A DNA stretch of 64,000 nt, taken from assembly GCA_006384855.1 (NCBI GenBank), contig VCJN01001936.1, forward strand, positions 1 to 64,000, in the 5' to 3' direction. Under the pieces are notes generated by a model. That model did not search any database and was not told the DNA's origin. It was given only the letters and a program-made list of their open reading frames with translations. Numbering within the stretch: the first letter of the stretch is position 1; every line of letters starts with the position of its first letter. A program made the position numbers and the translations under genes. Of the stretch, positions 24,091 through 36,800 are shown in pieces. Origin of the DNA: Tetraselmis striata (taxonomy: Eukaryota; Chlorophyta; Chlorodendrophyceae; Chlorodendrales; Chlorodendraceae).

Positions 24091-27000
24091 ACACACACGC
24101 CTCCAGGCCCAGCAGGATGCCCACCTGTGGACTTAAAGACGTGAGGACAGCGATGTCAATCGTATTGTCGGGGAAACACCAGGAACATTAGCCAGGTGCT
24201 CTGCCCAGGAGGTTGTCGAGACGCCGCAGCTGGCAGCACAAAGGGGGTATGTTGGACTTTGAGAAAAGGGAAGGGGCAAGGATCAGCCCGGTCGGGGGGA
24301 GGGGGGATGGGGGAGGCGCACCGCTGGTTGCAAAGATGCCACTGATAGACGCCGCCACACATTACGACCCTTGCCGTCACCTTAGATGCCGCCGACAGCG
24401 CCCTGCGCAGATCGATTCTCCATATCAGTCATGTCATGTCATGTCTCGTCATGTGTCGCCGCGGCGAGGCGGCAAGAGCTTTGGCAGGAGGGGCTTTAAC
24501 GTCGTCGGACTCCGCACTAGCAGAGCTTTAAGGAGATGCCCAGATGCCCTCCGGCAGCCTGGGACCTTGTGCAGTCGTTAAGTGGGTTCCTTCAATTCTG
24601 ACCCGCCGAGGGATCTGGCATTCTTAGGTAGCAAGACGGGTCATGCTGGCTGGGTTGCCGGTAGGAAGATGCAAAGGCGCCATTGCGTGAAGTGAACAGG
24701 AGAGGGGGGGGGGCTCTGAGTTTGCATCCTTGCACAATTCTACGGTATCGAGTCCATGCCGATTGAGATTCGCCTGCCCAGGAAGGAAAAAAGACCGCTT
24801 TCCCACACAGTGCCATCAGCCACCCATGCCCCGGTCTCCCCGCAGACGCCAACCACAAGCAGGATGTCCCGGGAGCTGCACCCAACCATGTGCTGGCACA
24901 TCCCCCCCCCCCCCCCCAGCACGTCACACTCACACATTTGCCCCACCGCGCACCCATCCCGCCGCAGCCGCTGCAGGCCGCCGCGGGTGTCGGGGAGGAG
25001 GACACTGCTGTCTCAGATGCGCTTCGCGCACTGCCACTGGCGGCCGGTGTGTTTGGGATCGTTGCCACATTGGGCAACCGCATCTTCTCGGGGGTGCGCA
25101 GCCTTACCCGCGCGGCATGCCCGCCTGCCTGCCTGCCTGCCTGCCTGGCGCGGCCTGCAGTGCAGCGAGTGGCGACGCCCCGGTCGCTGAGGCATGTGCC
25201 CCCTCCCTCCCGGCCGGTTCGCCTGCCTGCGCAGATCGCGCCGGTCGTCGACGCAAGCAGCTCGCAGTCACGGGCCGACGTGCTGGCGATCGGGCTCAGC
25301 GCGGTGCTCATCCTGACAGGCCTGCAGTGGCTGTCCGTCAAGCCGAAGACGCCCGTGGCGGTGCGCCTGCTAATACTCCTCCACCACCCCTTTCCCTCTT
25401 TCCACCCCTCGTGGCGCATCTCCCTGCTTGCTCCTTACCGATGGCTGGTGTTGCTAAGTGATCCACGGCTGCAGGTGGAGCTGAACGGCACACCGTACGA
25501 CTACATCGCCGCCGGGCTTCCGGAGGGCGCGTCCTCAGAGCTGTTGTGGTGCGGCCCACAGCGGCGCTGAGGCTCTGCTGCCCATGCGGCTGCCGCCTCC
25601 GTCCCTGCTCCGACATGGCATGCCGTGACTGACACTCAGCTCCGCGCAGGGCGTACGAGTCGCTGTCGGAGGCATCTAACGTGAAGGCAATGGTCGTCAT
25701 GTATGGGTGCGTCTCCCCCGAGGGGGGGCAAACTTTGCCATCCGCCATAAAATTCCCCCATCCCCCTCCCTCTAACCGCCGTTCCCCCGCCCCCCCGCCT
25801 CCTTCTGGGCCCACATGTCCGCACCAAACCTCCTCTTTCCCTAACCTCCCCAGCCGCCACATGCTCCCCGGGCTTGTCCGCTCCCACAGCCCTGCCATCC
25901 CGCCATCGTCCTTCCAGGCATTGTGCGCAGATACCGGGAATCCCCAGATGAAGGGGGATTCCAAACTCTGGTTGATGGGGGGGGGGGGGGGGATGGTGTG
26001 ACAAGTGAGATAATATGTGAGAGCAGCGTCCGTTCCCCCAGACTCTACGCTGAACATGAGTCCAAGCGTAATTGTCATCTCAGGACCCTGATCAAGTATC
26101 GGCCATGTTCAGAGTTGTAGCTACGGCAATCCTTGCTTATATTGCAACGCTGCCAGCCGGTCCATCTATCCTGTCAATCTATAGCGTCCCCCTCGCCCCC
26201 TTTTCCACCGTGGATGCGTCTCTCAACCGTTGCCTCCCGCCCTGTTCACCTGGCTGCTGGCTTCGTGCAGCGGGCGGTGTGTGTTCCACAAGGGGGCCGG
26301 CAAGGCCGGCGCCACGCCAGGCCAGGCGGAGCCCGGCGAGATGTGCCAGCAGGTGATGCGGAGCGGGCGGGGCAACTATGTCGCCAACCTCACGCCATAC
26401 CCAGGTGCTCGCTCTTCAACCCCCCCCCCCCCCCCCCCCCCGTCCCCCCCACACACACCCCACCCTTTCCATCCGCATAACCTGTCCACATAATACAGTA
26501 GGCAGACGTTGTTCAGACGTTCAGACTTCGCTGGCATCTCCGCCAGCGAATCACTGGTGCTCCCATGTACTAGTCTCTATTGTAGTTGTAGTTGATCTGA
26601 TCTATTACTAAACATTGGATGAGCCGCTACCGGCCGCTCATTGATGGTTTGCCATTATAAATCTCTCGGGGTACAGGCGTCACACAATGCTTTATAGGTT
26701 GTGTCAAACCCCACTCAAGGCGCAACTTTAGCTCCAGCGAAATGTTTCTGCTCAATGGTAAGGACAGACAAGGCGGGGCGCTGGTTACTGGCAACCATGC
26801 AAGGCATGCCATGCGCTGAACAGTACCTGCTCTGCTGCTGAGAGCCAAAACGCTCCATCGCTTTGTCGGTAGACACCGCGATTGCGGTATCGATCACGCC
26901 GGGCAGCAAACCTCCCGTCCTCATCCCAGGGACGGCGTCGATTATGTCAACGGAACACAACGTAACTAACACAAGCGATGAGGCTGTTGCGCCACATTAC

Positions 27001-27662
27001 ATCACATCCGTCAAAATCTCAATTAGGTTTCATGTGAAGGTGTGAGTTGCCCCACTGGTCTCATCTACCCGTATCATCTAACTGGGTTTGCGGGTCAAAA
27101 ATAATTAATTGTGTTGCAGCATCGAGTCGGAAAATTCGATTTGTATTCGTGATATATTTTGATTTGTTTCAAGATAAGTATAGCTTTTCTCTCCCCACCC
27201 AAATCCCGATTACGGTACGTAGCTTTCCTTTCACTGCCGCTCTGCCGTAAAAGGCGAGCGGTCAGCGCCGCTCGCCTCTGCGCAAGCTCCATGGTCGCCG
27301 CCACACTGGCATTGCAGCATGGCAACCGGCTGACGCCTTGCATTGCCACGCCCCGCAGGGCGCTTCGAGTTTTTCGGCTTCCTGCCTAGCAAGACCCAGT
27401 CCATCATCCTGCAGCCGCTCGGCAATCAGGGTGTGCTGGTGGTGGCCTCGGATACGCCGCGCTCCTTCACGAGTATCGACCAGGTGCAGGCCTGCGGCGA
27501 CCTGCAGTCACAGGGGCGCACGCGCCGATGATAGCGGGCCTGTGACTGAGCAGGGCTTACCCCGTGTGCATGCTGCTTCAGGCCTGGATCTCCACTCTGG
27601 CGGAGAAAATCGAAGTGACGCTGTCAGAGGACGCCACGACCAGCTCCAGCCCGTCCGCGTAG
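23821..27662 (+). CDS. CCB4: CCB4-like plastid cytochrome b6 haem maturation factor (eight exons)
   Basis: Exons: 23821-24027, 24977-25093, 25235-25360, 25475-25548, 25650-25706, 26271-26404, 27359-27483, 27582-27662. The sum is 921 nt, 306 aa, close to the plant protein's length. CCB4 works with CCB1-3 in the thylakoid membrane to attach haem ci to cytochrome b6. Signs: an Arg/Ala-rich N-terminus (exon 1) suited to a chloroplast transit peptide; a first hydrophobic segment LPLAAGVFGIVATLGNRIFS; APVVDASSSQSRAD; a second segment LAIGLSAVLILTGLQWLSVK; then a soluble part with AGLPEGASSELLWAYESL, NYVANLTPYPG, RFEFFGFLPSKTQSIILQP and FTSIDQAWISTLAEKI. Exon 1 is assigned by phase and position only, and the exon 2 start could be ten bases upstream. 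I identify the family from memory of plant CCB4; a paralogue is less likely. Confidence 0.8.
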
Positions 27663-27862
27663 TAGCCTGCGCTGTCTCACCCCTTGACCACCGTCTTGCT
27701 GGCATTATGCTGCGCCATCGCTCCGATTGATGCTTTAAACATGTGATGGAGAATGATAATTTTGTGTGCTTGGGCCTGGGGGGCAATGAGGGCATGTCGA
27801 AGCTTGCGGCGGTACTGCTATGCTGCATCCAGCGGTAGTACCTCCCAAAGAATTTAATCATA

Positions 27863-28450
27863 CAGACCGCGCACATCACCGGCACCCTTGCCTTCGTCCT
27901 CAATGGTGGGCGGTGTGACCTTCTGCGCCAAGCAGTCTTGCTGAACATCGGTAGTCATGAAGTGCCGTAATATAAATTATAATCGATAGTAGTAATAGAT
28001 AGGCATTAATAATAATCCCAACGGTCGCTAATAAATATTAATACAGTTTGAACGCTTTATATGTGGAACGGTGTATGAAGCGTATGATAATAACTGCTGC
28101 GCTACCTACCGCCGCCCGCGAGCGCGCGCGCCTCGTCGAATATAATCATGTTGTAGTACAGGTGGACCGCGCACGTCACCGGCACCCTTTATTGTCCTAA
28201 ATAGTATGGTGGGCGGTGACCTGTTGAGCAAAGCAGTCTTGCTGAACACAGAAGAATGAAGCGCCGTATTGATCTAAATAATTATTCTACTTAATGATGG
28301 TAACAACAGATAGGCATTAATAATAATCGTCCAAGGGGTCGCTGATAAATATTACTACGGTTTGAACGCTTTATATGTGGAAAGGTGTATGAGGTGTATA
28401 GAGCTACTACCTGCCGCCGCCGCGCGGGCGCGCCTCGTCGTCGTCGCGCG
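27863..28450 (+). repeat. Tandem duplication, ~301-bp unit, two copies
   Basis: The copy at 27,863-28,150 and the copy at about 28,164-28,450 share ccgcgcac-tcaccggcaccc, agcagtcttgctgaacat/c, ataggcattaataataatc and tttgaacgctttatatgtgga. The second copy runs up to the region just before the next gene. Confidence 0.8.
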
Positions 28451-28621
28451 CGCGGCGCGCGTCAGGACCAGCTCCGCGACCGATGACGGCGATGCTGGTA
28501 GTCGACCCGCGAAGGAAACTTGCAGGACAGAGCCAGCACTCAGCTGACATCGCATGGCCGCCGCGCTAAGACGCCTTGCCTCCCCAAGACGCACCGCCAA
28601 GCCACGCAGCTGCTGTAACTG

Positions 28622-30799
28622 ATGGAGGCTCTAATAGGGCGCGCGGTCCCGCTGCCAGCCGCCCCGCACACCGCGGCCGCCGGGTGTCGCGCGGCGGGGC
28701 AGCGCCGTGATGCAGGGGTGCCACCGGCCCGCTTAAACGGGTGCGGCGGTCGACAGCCGGGCGGGGGAGTGGCGGGCAGGGGCAGGGCGACGATGTCGCG
28801 CGGGGGCACGGGTGCCCGTAGGGGCATGTGGCAGCTGTTCGCGGCCGCCTTCGACCCCGAGACGACGCCGCCGGAGGAGCCGGGCCAGATTCGGGAAAGG
28901 TTTCGGCTGCGGCTGTTCGGGGAACTGCGGCAGGTGCGCGCAGACCATCATCATCAGCGGCGGGGCTCCGGTTTATTGTCATTTTATTTATGCGCCCCCC
29001 CCCCCCCCCCCCCCCCCAAGGGACAGGTACTGGCACCAGTGAATCCCTTGCAGCGTCTCTACGACGGCCTTTCAACGTCAAATTGTGTGGGCACTAAGGC
29101 AGCAATCCCGTTAGAGAGAACCCTGGGTACCTGCAGTCATCAAGCAAATTACTTATGGACAATCTGGTAATTATCTACAGCTTACCGTAACAGCGGATAT
29201 CAGCATCCGATACGGCGCAGCCGCGCGTGGGGCTGCCTCGTCGAGGAGCAGCCGGGGCTGTGGATGGACAGCGCAAGGATCCACCCGCTGGCTTCTGGCC
29301 CGGCGCGACTGACTTCTGGTTGGTTTACCCAGGCGGCTGTCAGGGCAGGGCACGATGACAAGAAGTTCGACCGGGGCGTGGCTCTGCTGGAGACGGTGGT
29401 GGGCACCTTCACGCCAGACCTGAACGCGCTGCGGGAGAGGGAGTGGGTGAGTGGGACGCCCTGCGCAGTGGGGGTGGGGGGGGGGGGGGGTACTGTATGA
29501 GCCATCATGTGTGCGGATAGTCGAGCTCCCCGGGCTGAGGTGCCGGCCGCGCACAGGTGGAGCTGGTCGTGGATGCCGGCAGCCTGGCCTCCAAGATGGT
29601 GGTCCTCAAGACGCACTTCCCCAGCCTGGATGCGACGCAGCTCATCCTGAAGAAGCCACGCGTGTTCCTCAGCCCCACTTCGGAGCTCGACACCACCTGC
29701 CAGCAGGCAGCCCCCCCCCCCCCCCCCCCCCCCCCCCCCGCCCCCCAAACTTCTTCCTACTCCTCAGTTTCATCCCCTCACCCCACCCTCCCTACTCCCT
29801 CCGGGTCCCGATGTCACTTTGGCTATTAGCTGAACTCATGCCAGAAGTATACCCAAAGGGAGACTAGAAGAGAATAATATGCGCTCATTTGCTCTGCTGC
29901 CTGGCGATTACCATAGACTTTGTCGGTCATCCTGCAAACCTGTAGGGACATTCGTTGCTGTCCCGCGAAGGTTTCGCATACATGTGACCTCATCTGGTCT
30001 TTAGGGCAGGCAGGCTCTGGTTCGCAGTAGTGTTACTGTCACCGCATCGGCACCCGGAGGCAAAGGCGCCCTGACGGCCTCCGCCCCGGTGGGTGGCATC
30101 GGCAGGTGATGCACCTCCTGAAGGATGCGCCGGACCCGGGCGCCATCATCGCGGAGACGCCCGACCTGCTGGAGCCCGCCATGGTGGCCTCCGCCATCGT
30201 GACGTTCAAGAACTGGTGGCCGGAGAAGGACCCCATCCAGGTGCGGCGGAGCGCGCTGCTCCACGAGTGTCTGGCTGACATATTTACAAATGTGTACATA
30301 TATATGTATATATATGTATATACATATATAGATATGTGTATATATATGCACACATGCTACAAACCGCTGTTAAGAGTTGCTACTCCGCTCCCCACGCCAC
30401 TGCCTGCTGCGTAGCGCCCTCAGCCGCTCCTGGGGGGGTCTGCCGCGCGCAGGTGCTGCAGGAGGAGGGGGCGTACTGGCTCCGCTTTGCGCAGGAGAAC
30501 GACATTCCGCTGGAGCCCGTCTACCACGACGGCAACTCCTGGACCGTCCCCGCTTTCGACACCAAGGCCAAACTGCCGCCCTGGTGCGCTCCGGCGGCAG
30601 TCACCCGGCAGAAAGGGCAGGGGGTGGAAGGGAGAGGGGGCATGATGCTTCGACTGGTCATGCTGCTGCGGTGACCAGCCGCTGTCAGCACTGAATGCCG
30701 CCTGGGTGGCTCTGGATGCATCGCAGGAAACACTTCATCGCGGAGAAGGCGAAGCGGGAGGAGGCGCGCGCCAAGGGCGAGCAGGGCTTCATATTCTAA
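28622..30799 (+). CDS. Predicted organellar protein with mTERF-like helical repeats (six exons)
   Basis: Exons: 28622-28933, 29333-29446, 29557-29706, 30106-30240, 30453-30583, 30727-30799. The sum is 915 nt, 304 aa. All junctions are in phase; the third intron has a GC donor (CAG then gcagcc) followed at once by poly-C. The first ~65 residues are Ala/Arg/Gly-rich and could be a transit peptide. The middle contains repeated two-helix units of the form 'FPSLD..QLILKKPRVFLS' and 'PGAIIAETPDLLEP', which resemble mTERF repeats (organelle nucleic-acid binding, transcription or RNA processing). The tail is charged (EKAKREEARAKGEQG). There are few repeats for an mTERF, so this is either a short member or another helical-repeat protein; an exon between 28,934 and 29,332 may be missed. 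The gene model is firmer than the function. Confidence 0.6.
29022..29135 (+). repeat. Dispersed repeat R4, copy 1 (intronic)
   Basis: It shares gggacagg-actggcaccag and the following block (cccttgcagcgtctctacgacggc split by small changes) with 37,559-37,655. It lies in the first intron of the mTERF-like gene. Confidence 0.65.
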
Positions 30800-32424
30800 C
30801 CCCCCCCCCCCCCCCCCTTGCGAGACCGAGCGGTGATGATTGGAGCAGCGGCTGCATTGGCATTGTCAGGGAGGAGCTGCGCGGCGGGAGGCCTCAAAGC
30901 GGGTCTACGCGCCTTTGCCCCGGACTGGTGTGCGCTACTGGCGACCTACTGCCACGCGTCCTCATGTTAGCGGACTGGTGGCCAACACCGGGGCGCAGTA
31001 CGCAATGCTGTAAAATGGCCAGGCTGGTAGCGACATGCGCCGTAACTATCCTCAGGTCCTCATGCAGACGAGGATGCAAGATACAGACACGACCGTGACC
31101 GTGTATCAGTGCGCGCCAGTCGCAGTGCCGTCCTTGACACGGGTATAGTCATATATACATACACACATATATATAGAGAGAGATATGTATACATACACTT
31201 GTATTTGTATTATCCAGCGAAGCGTCGATTTTTCGGCGGTGAGCTTTGTTGCCGTACGGGTACCCGTATAGTGCAGCGGATCGGGCCTATAGGTGCATGA
31301 CTAAAGCGCTTATCTACTGGAATGTACTACTAAGTACTATAATCCACCCACCCACCCGCCCACCAGCCCACGGTCCTTAATTACACAGCCGTCCGATTAC
31401 GATCTCACGGTTGGGAGGCTATGAGTACTGGTACTCGCTACTCGCTGCTGGTAATGGGAAAAAAAAGCACTCTGGTACTTCAAAGCGCTGGCAATGCAAA
31501 CGCTTGCTGTTGGTACTTCAAAGCGCTGGCAATGCAATTCATGGAACTGTAGGCCAGTGACATAGAACCCGTTATTTTAAAATTTTCTGAAAAATCGACG
31601 CATCGCTGATTCAACTGTCAAGTTACTTCATATGTACATATTAGAAGTACATGTTTTATCATTCTGTGCTACGGATAGCCGCAGAACCGGCGCGAGGAAT
31701 ACAACGGGGCGCTCTGAGAGCACTTGCAGGATGGGGCTGGCACAGGAGGCTGCCAAGCTCGTCGGCGCGTTGTCATTCATGGCGGGCGGACCAGTATAAG
31801 CAAAGGGCCGTGCAGTGAGAGTGCGGCGCAAATGAAATTTGGAATTCCTTACAACTTTATGCCTGCCAATTTCAAAACCTCACAGGCCAGCTGTCTTGCG
31901 ACCCGGCTGTATGAACCCCATAGGGTTGCCCGTAGCCCGTACCATGCAGCCCTTAAAGGCCACGTAGTGCGGCGTAGGTCGGCACAGATGTTGTGACGCC
32001 GCTGGCGGTTGGCACGAAAGGCAGACAGCTGTTGCTCCGTCCAATTCTCAAGTGGATGAGACATGCCAAGGCGGTGCGACATGGGTACCAGCGGGTCTCA
32101 AGCTGCTCGTTGCTGGCGCCCCCTGGGCGCTTTCAGCATGCTCCGTGCCGGCAAGCTTTCTCTACCTATTCAGCGGTGTTGGGCCTGTGGCAGCAGATAG
32201 AGGGCCTGCTTCATGGCGTTACGTTCTGGCTGATGCTCATCTCCATTACACTGATTGGATGCATGTGTGGCGTGTGCTCAAACATGCTGTCTTCTTGCGT
32301 CTCAAACAAAATGGCGTGGAGGCCCTGCCATTGCTACTAGCAACTTGTGCAGCATTAGTTACATAGTATTGGTGAGTGTGGCTGTCGCGGCGCGACCCCA
32401 TGGTGACGCGACAAAGGAAGATGG
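30800..32424. other. Intergenic, repeats only
   Basis: Poly-C lies just after the mTERF-like stop codon. A TA/TATG microsatellite is at 31,148-31,205. A ~30 bp motif around ggtacttcaaagcgctggcaa is repeated at 31,467 and 31,513. No gene was recognised. Confidence 0.5.
31838..31965 (+). repeat. Dispersed repeat R3, copy 2
   Basis: Landmarks: ttacaactttatgcctgcca, cagctgtcttgcgacccgg and gtagcccgtaccatgcagcc. Copies 1 and 3 lie at 15.37 kb (-) and 63.38 kb (+). Confidence 0.65.
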
Positions 32425-33855
32425 TGCCGACTTGAACAACACTCCTCCACAAAAGTCCCATGCCCCTTTATTTTCGCCTAATCTGAATTCACGAATAGTA
32501 CGGCAGCTGGATAATGAAGGGCTGATGACCTGCTTGAAACAATGAAATTGTGTTGCTTTATCATTTATGTTCGAACTTTATCATCATAGGGTTTAATCAA
32601 ACCATATATCCCTAACAATTGTCCTACACGCGAGTGGCCATGGCGCCACATTGGTTTAGGGTTCACCATATAAACACAGAGGTTGGTGCCCCACATGTGC
32701 CGGCGTGCCGTCACGCATGCATAGACCATTGCACGGTGGGATGGCCGCCAGGGACCGGCAAAGAGAACATGTTAGGAGAGAGCCTGCTAGGGCGTTGTTA
32801 GGTGGGGTTGGGCCATAGTGTCATGCGCCCCTGCACGATGTGGCGGGAGACCATCGCCAATGCAGTGGTGCTGCCTTGCCGTACATCCGCAGCTCTCATC
32901 CAAACAATGTTGCTCACCGCAATCTTGCGAGAAATGGTCAGAAAAATGCAACAACAGCACATAAGATAATGCAGTAGGGCTACAATCCTTATAGTTGCAG
33001 CACCGCGATCGTCCGAGGTCGTTTAGGTTGTTTTCGCGACTTTGGAAATAGTAGGTCGAAATTTGACGTCTGTGGCAGCGTGAGGTCGCCACTACATGGG
33101 CGTGGAACTTTACGCTAAGTGGATCTCAAGACCTGATACCGGGTGGCGTGACGGTGTATTGGGTGTACTTGTGCACGGAGTACTGCTCATACCTGGCACA
33201 TGTCCCGCCTCGAGGGATGCACACGGCCGCCATGCCGGAACCCCCCCCCCCCCTCCTTTTTTCGCAGCAGTGTTTCCACCTCATGAATAGAATCGACGCA
33301 GTAAAGTGCACGCCATTCCACCCATGCCACTCCGCTCGCGATGGCGCGCTATGGCCATGCGGACGTGCACTACTATAGAAAATCTTCTCCCCGAACACTC
33401 TCCCGCTTGCGCATGCAACCAATGAAAATAGCAATTTGTCAATGATTTTGCCCCGAAACCAGTGGGATGATCGATACAGCGGAGGGCTTGTTCCATACCT
33501 CGGGCAACCTAACTTCAACGCCCTACACGCAGGATGGATATTTATCGTACCAAAGGTGATGTGGGATGGGTACTGGTGTTGCTGTGCCCCACCGTTATAA
33601 GACCGATGGCGGGATTTGCGATTTTGAAGCGCTTGCTAGCGACAAAAGCTCTGCCTTTGCCTATATGAAAATGTTGATGGGAACAGCGACTACGTAGTGG
33701 CAATGCGTGGTCTATCGCGCTATTACGACAATTCCTCAAACCGTTCGATCGACCCTGAGAAACATACATGCGCATGCGCCACGCACGCACGGACTCAATG
33801 AAGCCGTGCGTATCGGCGTGTCGATCAAAATTTTTAACCCCGTAATTATGAGGAG
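32425..33855 (+). repeat. Non-coding dispersed repeat R2, copy 2 (~1.4 kb)
   Basis: Diverged partner of 17,030-18,365 in the same orientation. It contains a short poly-C insertion at 33,240 where the other copy has ggatccccccg. No protein-like frame. Confidence 0.7.
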
Positions 33856-36800
33856 GGGTGCGCTGTGTCAATTAATCTAGCGTGTAACATATCGGCGTTG
33901 CAAGCTTCGTTGAACTCCCGAAGCGCTAATTTTGTGATGCAGGAGGCGGCAGTGGTCGGATCTTGAACAGTGACCCTTGCGCCGTCATGTGCAACCTACG
34001 CTTCATTGTGCGTATGGAGCGCACGCCGGACCCGCGTGTACGGATCGGTCAGCTAGACTTTCCAGCCTTGTGTGGCCGGGAGATCAGCGCCAACTTCTCG
34101 GAAAAGGTGGGTGTTAACTTGAATCACGTCGTTGGCGACACATGCTATCATGATCTCGCAGCCGACATCAGCCGCACGCCCGTACAACATACTCTTTCGC
34201 AAAATTGCGGAAACGGCGCCCCCGGCAATCCGGCAGCATGCATGCATCACGCTGGTTTGCAGCTCGCGAGGCTTCTCTTCTCAGCACCATCGCTGATCGC
34301 GCAACTTGATTGACTTTTCATCATCACCGGCGCCACCCTTCCAAGGCGTCACGGCCCCAGTATCAGCATGCGCGTGCATACGCGCAACGCGAGAACCGCC
34401 GCGCAAAATCGGAATGGGTCAAGTAGAAGTGAATTCTCATTCACAACGGTCTGCAATGGTGTGTTTGGTGGCAAAGTTGCACGGGACGCCTTTAAATTTC
34501 TGAAGGTTAGCCTCATCATGCGTAGCTGGACACCATGTTGCGCACATGAAGATAAAGAAGGCTGGGGGCACTCTTGTAATAATTGCTACGACACCCAAGG
34601 AGATCGCTACTACTGCCGCCATACATCTACTTTACGGAGTCACATGGCGTCCGCAAGCACCGAAGTTTGATATATGTTTGCTTGAAACACCGCATGAGCT
34701 GCCGGGTGATGATATGATGACCTAGGCCAGCTGATACAGCATCTACCATAACCGTGGGCGCACGACGACCGAGACAAACCAATACCTACTTGGTCAGACA
34801 GGCTTTAAAGTAGGGTATCATACCCTATTGGCGACCCCAGATAAGGCACCTGATCGTCCAAGGTTTCATACCATAGTTACAGCCCTAGGCGGGGCTGGCA
34901 TCCGGCTGAAGGGGCTCCAACTCTGCCGCTATCTTTGGGTAGCACAGTGGCTTGCATGCGTATATGGAGCCTCCACCTGAAGTAGGCTTCTTCTTATTCA
35001 CTAGCTCCTTGTGCGTCGGTGACAATGGTTACTGCTTTTGTTGTTGTTGTTGTTGTAGCATACCCAGTCAGCCTATCGATCCATCCAAACAATGATGGGA
35101 CTTCGCATGCCCTGCCATGTCTTCTCAAGCCGTAGCTCAAGCCGTAGCACTACTCAATGTACATTAGCTTGTGGATAAAGATTGCTATGACCTTTATGTT
35201 CCATTGTCGATTGTACTAGGAACATAGATATGATATCATGTCGTCTCACTGGGTTCTCATCGTCATCATTACGCATTTTCCCGGCGACTTGTTTTCCATC
35301 CGGAGACCAACAGGGGCAAAGACAAGTGCAAGATACGCACAAACTGATGCTGCAATGGCAATCCACGCATCCATCTCTGCGCGGAATTACTTTGTGGTTG
35401 TTTGGGCGCTCTTCAGCCCGGGCGTCCGGCTGGATTGAGGCTGCTTAATATGATGACACCTCAATCCCGGCCCTTAATTTTGGCTTAATTCCTCTTCGGC
35501 TTTTCAATTTATAACAAGCGTAATTACGGACAATAACGACACGATAGTAAGTAAGAACCCACCATTTGAAATTTGAAATTTGTTGCAACTGAATCAAGGT
35601 TTCGTCTTGACAAGCTGTCTTTACCCAACACCACGGAAGAGCACGCCCCCGACCAACCCGCATATAGTCCGCTAATTACAGTGCCGCGCAGGACGGGGCC
35701 TGCTATGTAGGGAACGTGGCTTTGTTGCGGTTTAGGGTTTTAGGGCTGTATCGGGTTTTAGATCGCTGCCTGATAGTTGTATCCCCCGACGATTGCCGTA
35801 CCCGTGCGCCGGTGCCAATCATGAGAACGGCGTTTTGGATGCGGAGTTGGCTCGCATCTTTAACGCCGTCCTTTCAGTGTGCCCTACATGCATGAGGCAC
35901 GGGGCAAACGAGCTGGTGCGTGGCGGCGGAAAGTCCAGATGATGCGTTGTTTCAAGCGTTGGGGCGTGAGGAGGAGCGCCTGGCGGCAACATCTCGCGTG
36001 CAATGCGGCGAACCTAGCAGCACAACAACGGCATGATGCAGCCGCAAGCCGCCGCGGCAACAGAGTCGGAGATCGTGGACCTCGCCTCGACTAGCGAGGA
36101 CGAGGTAGAGCGCATGCATGAGCAGTTGGAGGATATCCTGATGGCCCGTGAGAGGGAGATACTATATCTCGAGGTAACAAAGGGAAGAAGACACCGGCAC
36201 TGACAGTGACATGAGATGCTATACAGCTCGGCAACCAATAGATAGTAGGCCGCGAGACCGGGAGGGTCATGGGCGTAGCCACACCATCATGTCATTGTGG
36301 GTACACATTGTATGCACTCTACCTGACATGGTCCCATTGTCTTGCACTCCCCTGAGCATTGGCATGATTGCACATGAGTAAGGAAGCGATACATGCGCAT
36401 GCACTGTAATATGTGAATTAGACCCATCTCAGTACTTTCCGCAGTGCTGGACAACTGTAACTGACAAAGTGCGGAAACCATGAAATCGTGGGGGGGGGGG
36501 GGGGGGGTAAAACTGGGTAATTAGGTCGGCAGAGCCTGATTCATCCTCTGATGAGTTAATGGATCAGTTCCGCTGCGAGTACGTACATGTATTGATAACT
36601 TCCAACCTCCGAAGACCACTTCATATTTCACGCAGCTCGCCTGATCTAATGAATCCGCTGTAGTGATCTAAGCGCGTTTCACTCATCAACAGTCCGCGGT
36701 CATGCGGTGCTACGGGCTCGTCGTCAAATAACCAATCGACGACGCTGCGATTAATATGGGCGGCCGCCGCCAGAAGCATCACTCGCGCCTACGCGACGAG

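Noticed and set aside
24592-25419. A 275-residue minus-strand protein
   Set aside because: It is antisense to CCB4 exons and introns, has no motif and is Gly/Arg-rich from GC content.
25338-26078. A 246-residue minus-strand protein
   Set aside because: It is antisense to CCB4 exons 3-5 and is kept open by base composition. The sense strand carries the conserved protein.
28566-29081. A 171-residue minus-strand frame
   Set aside because: It is the shadow of exon 1 of the mTERF-like gene and the following poly-C intron.
33963-34313. A 116-residue plus-strand frame
   Set aside because: No motif, no splice partners and a composition like the surrounding non-coding DNA.
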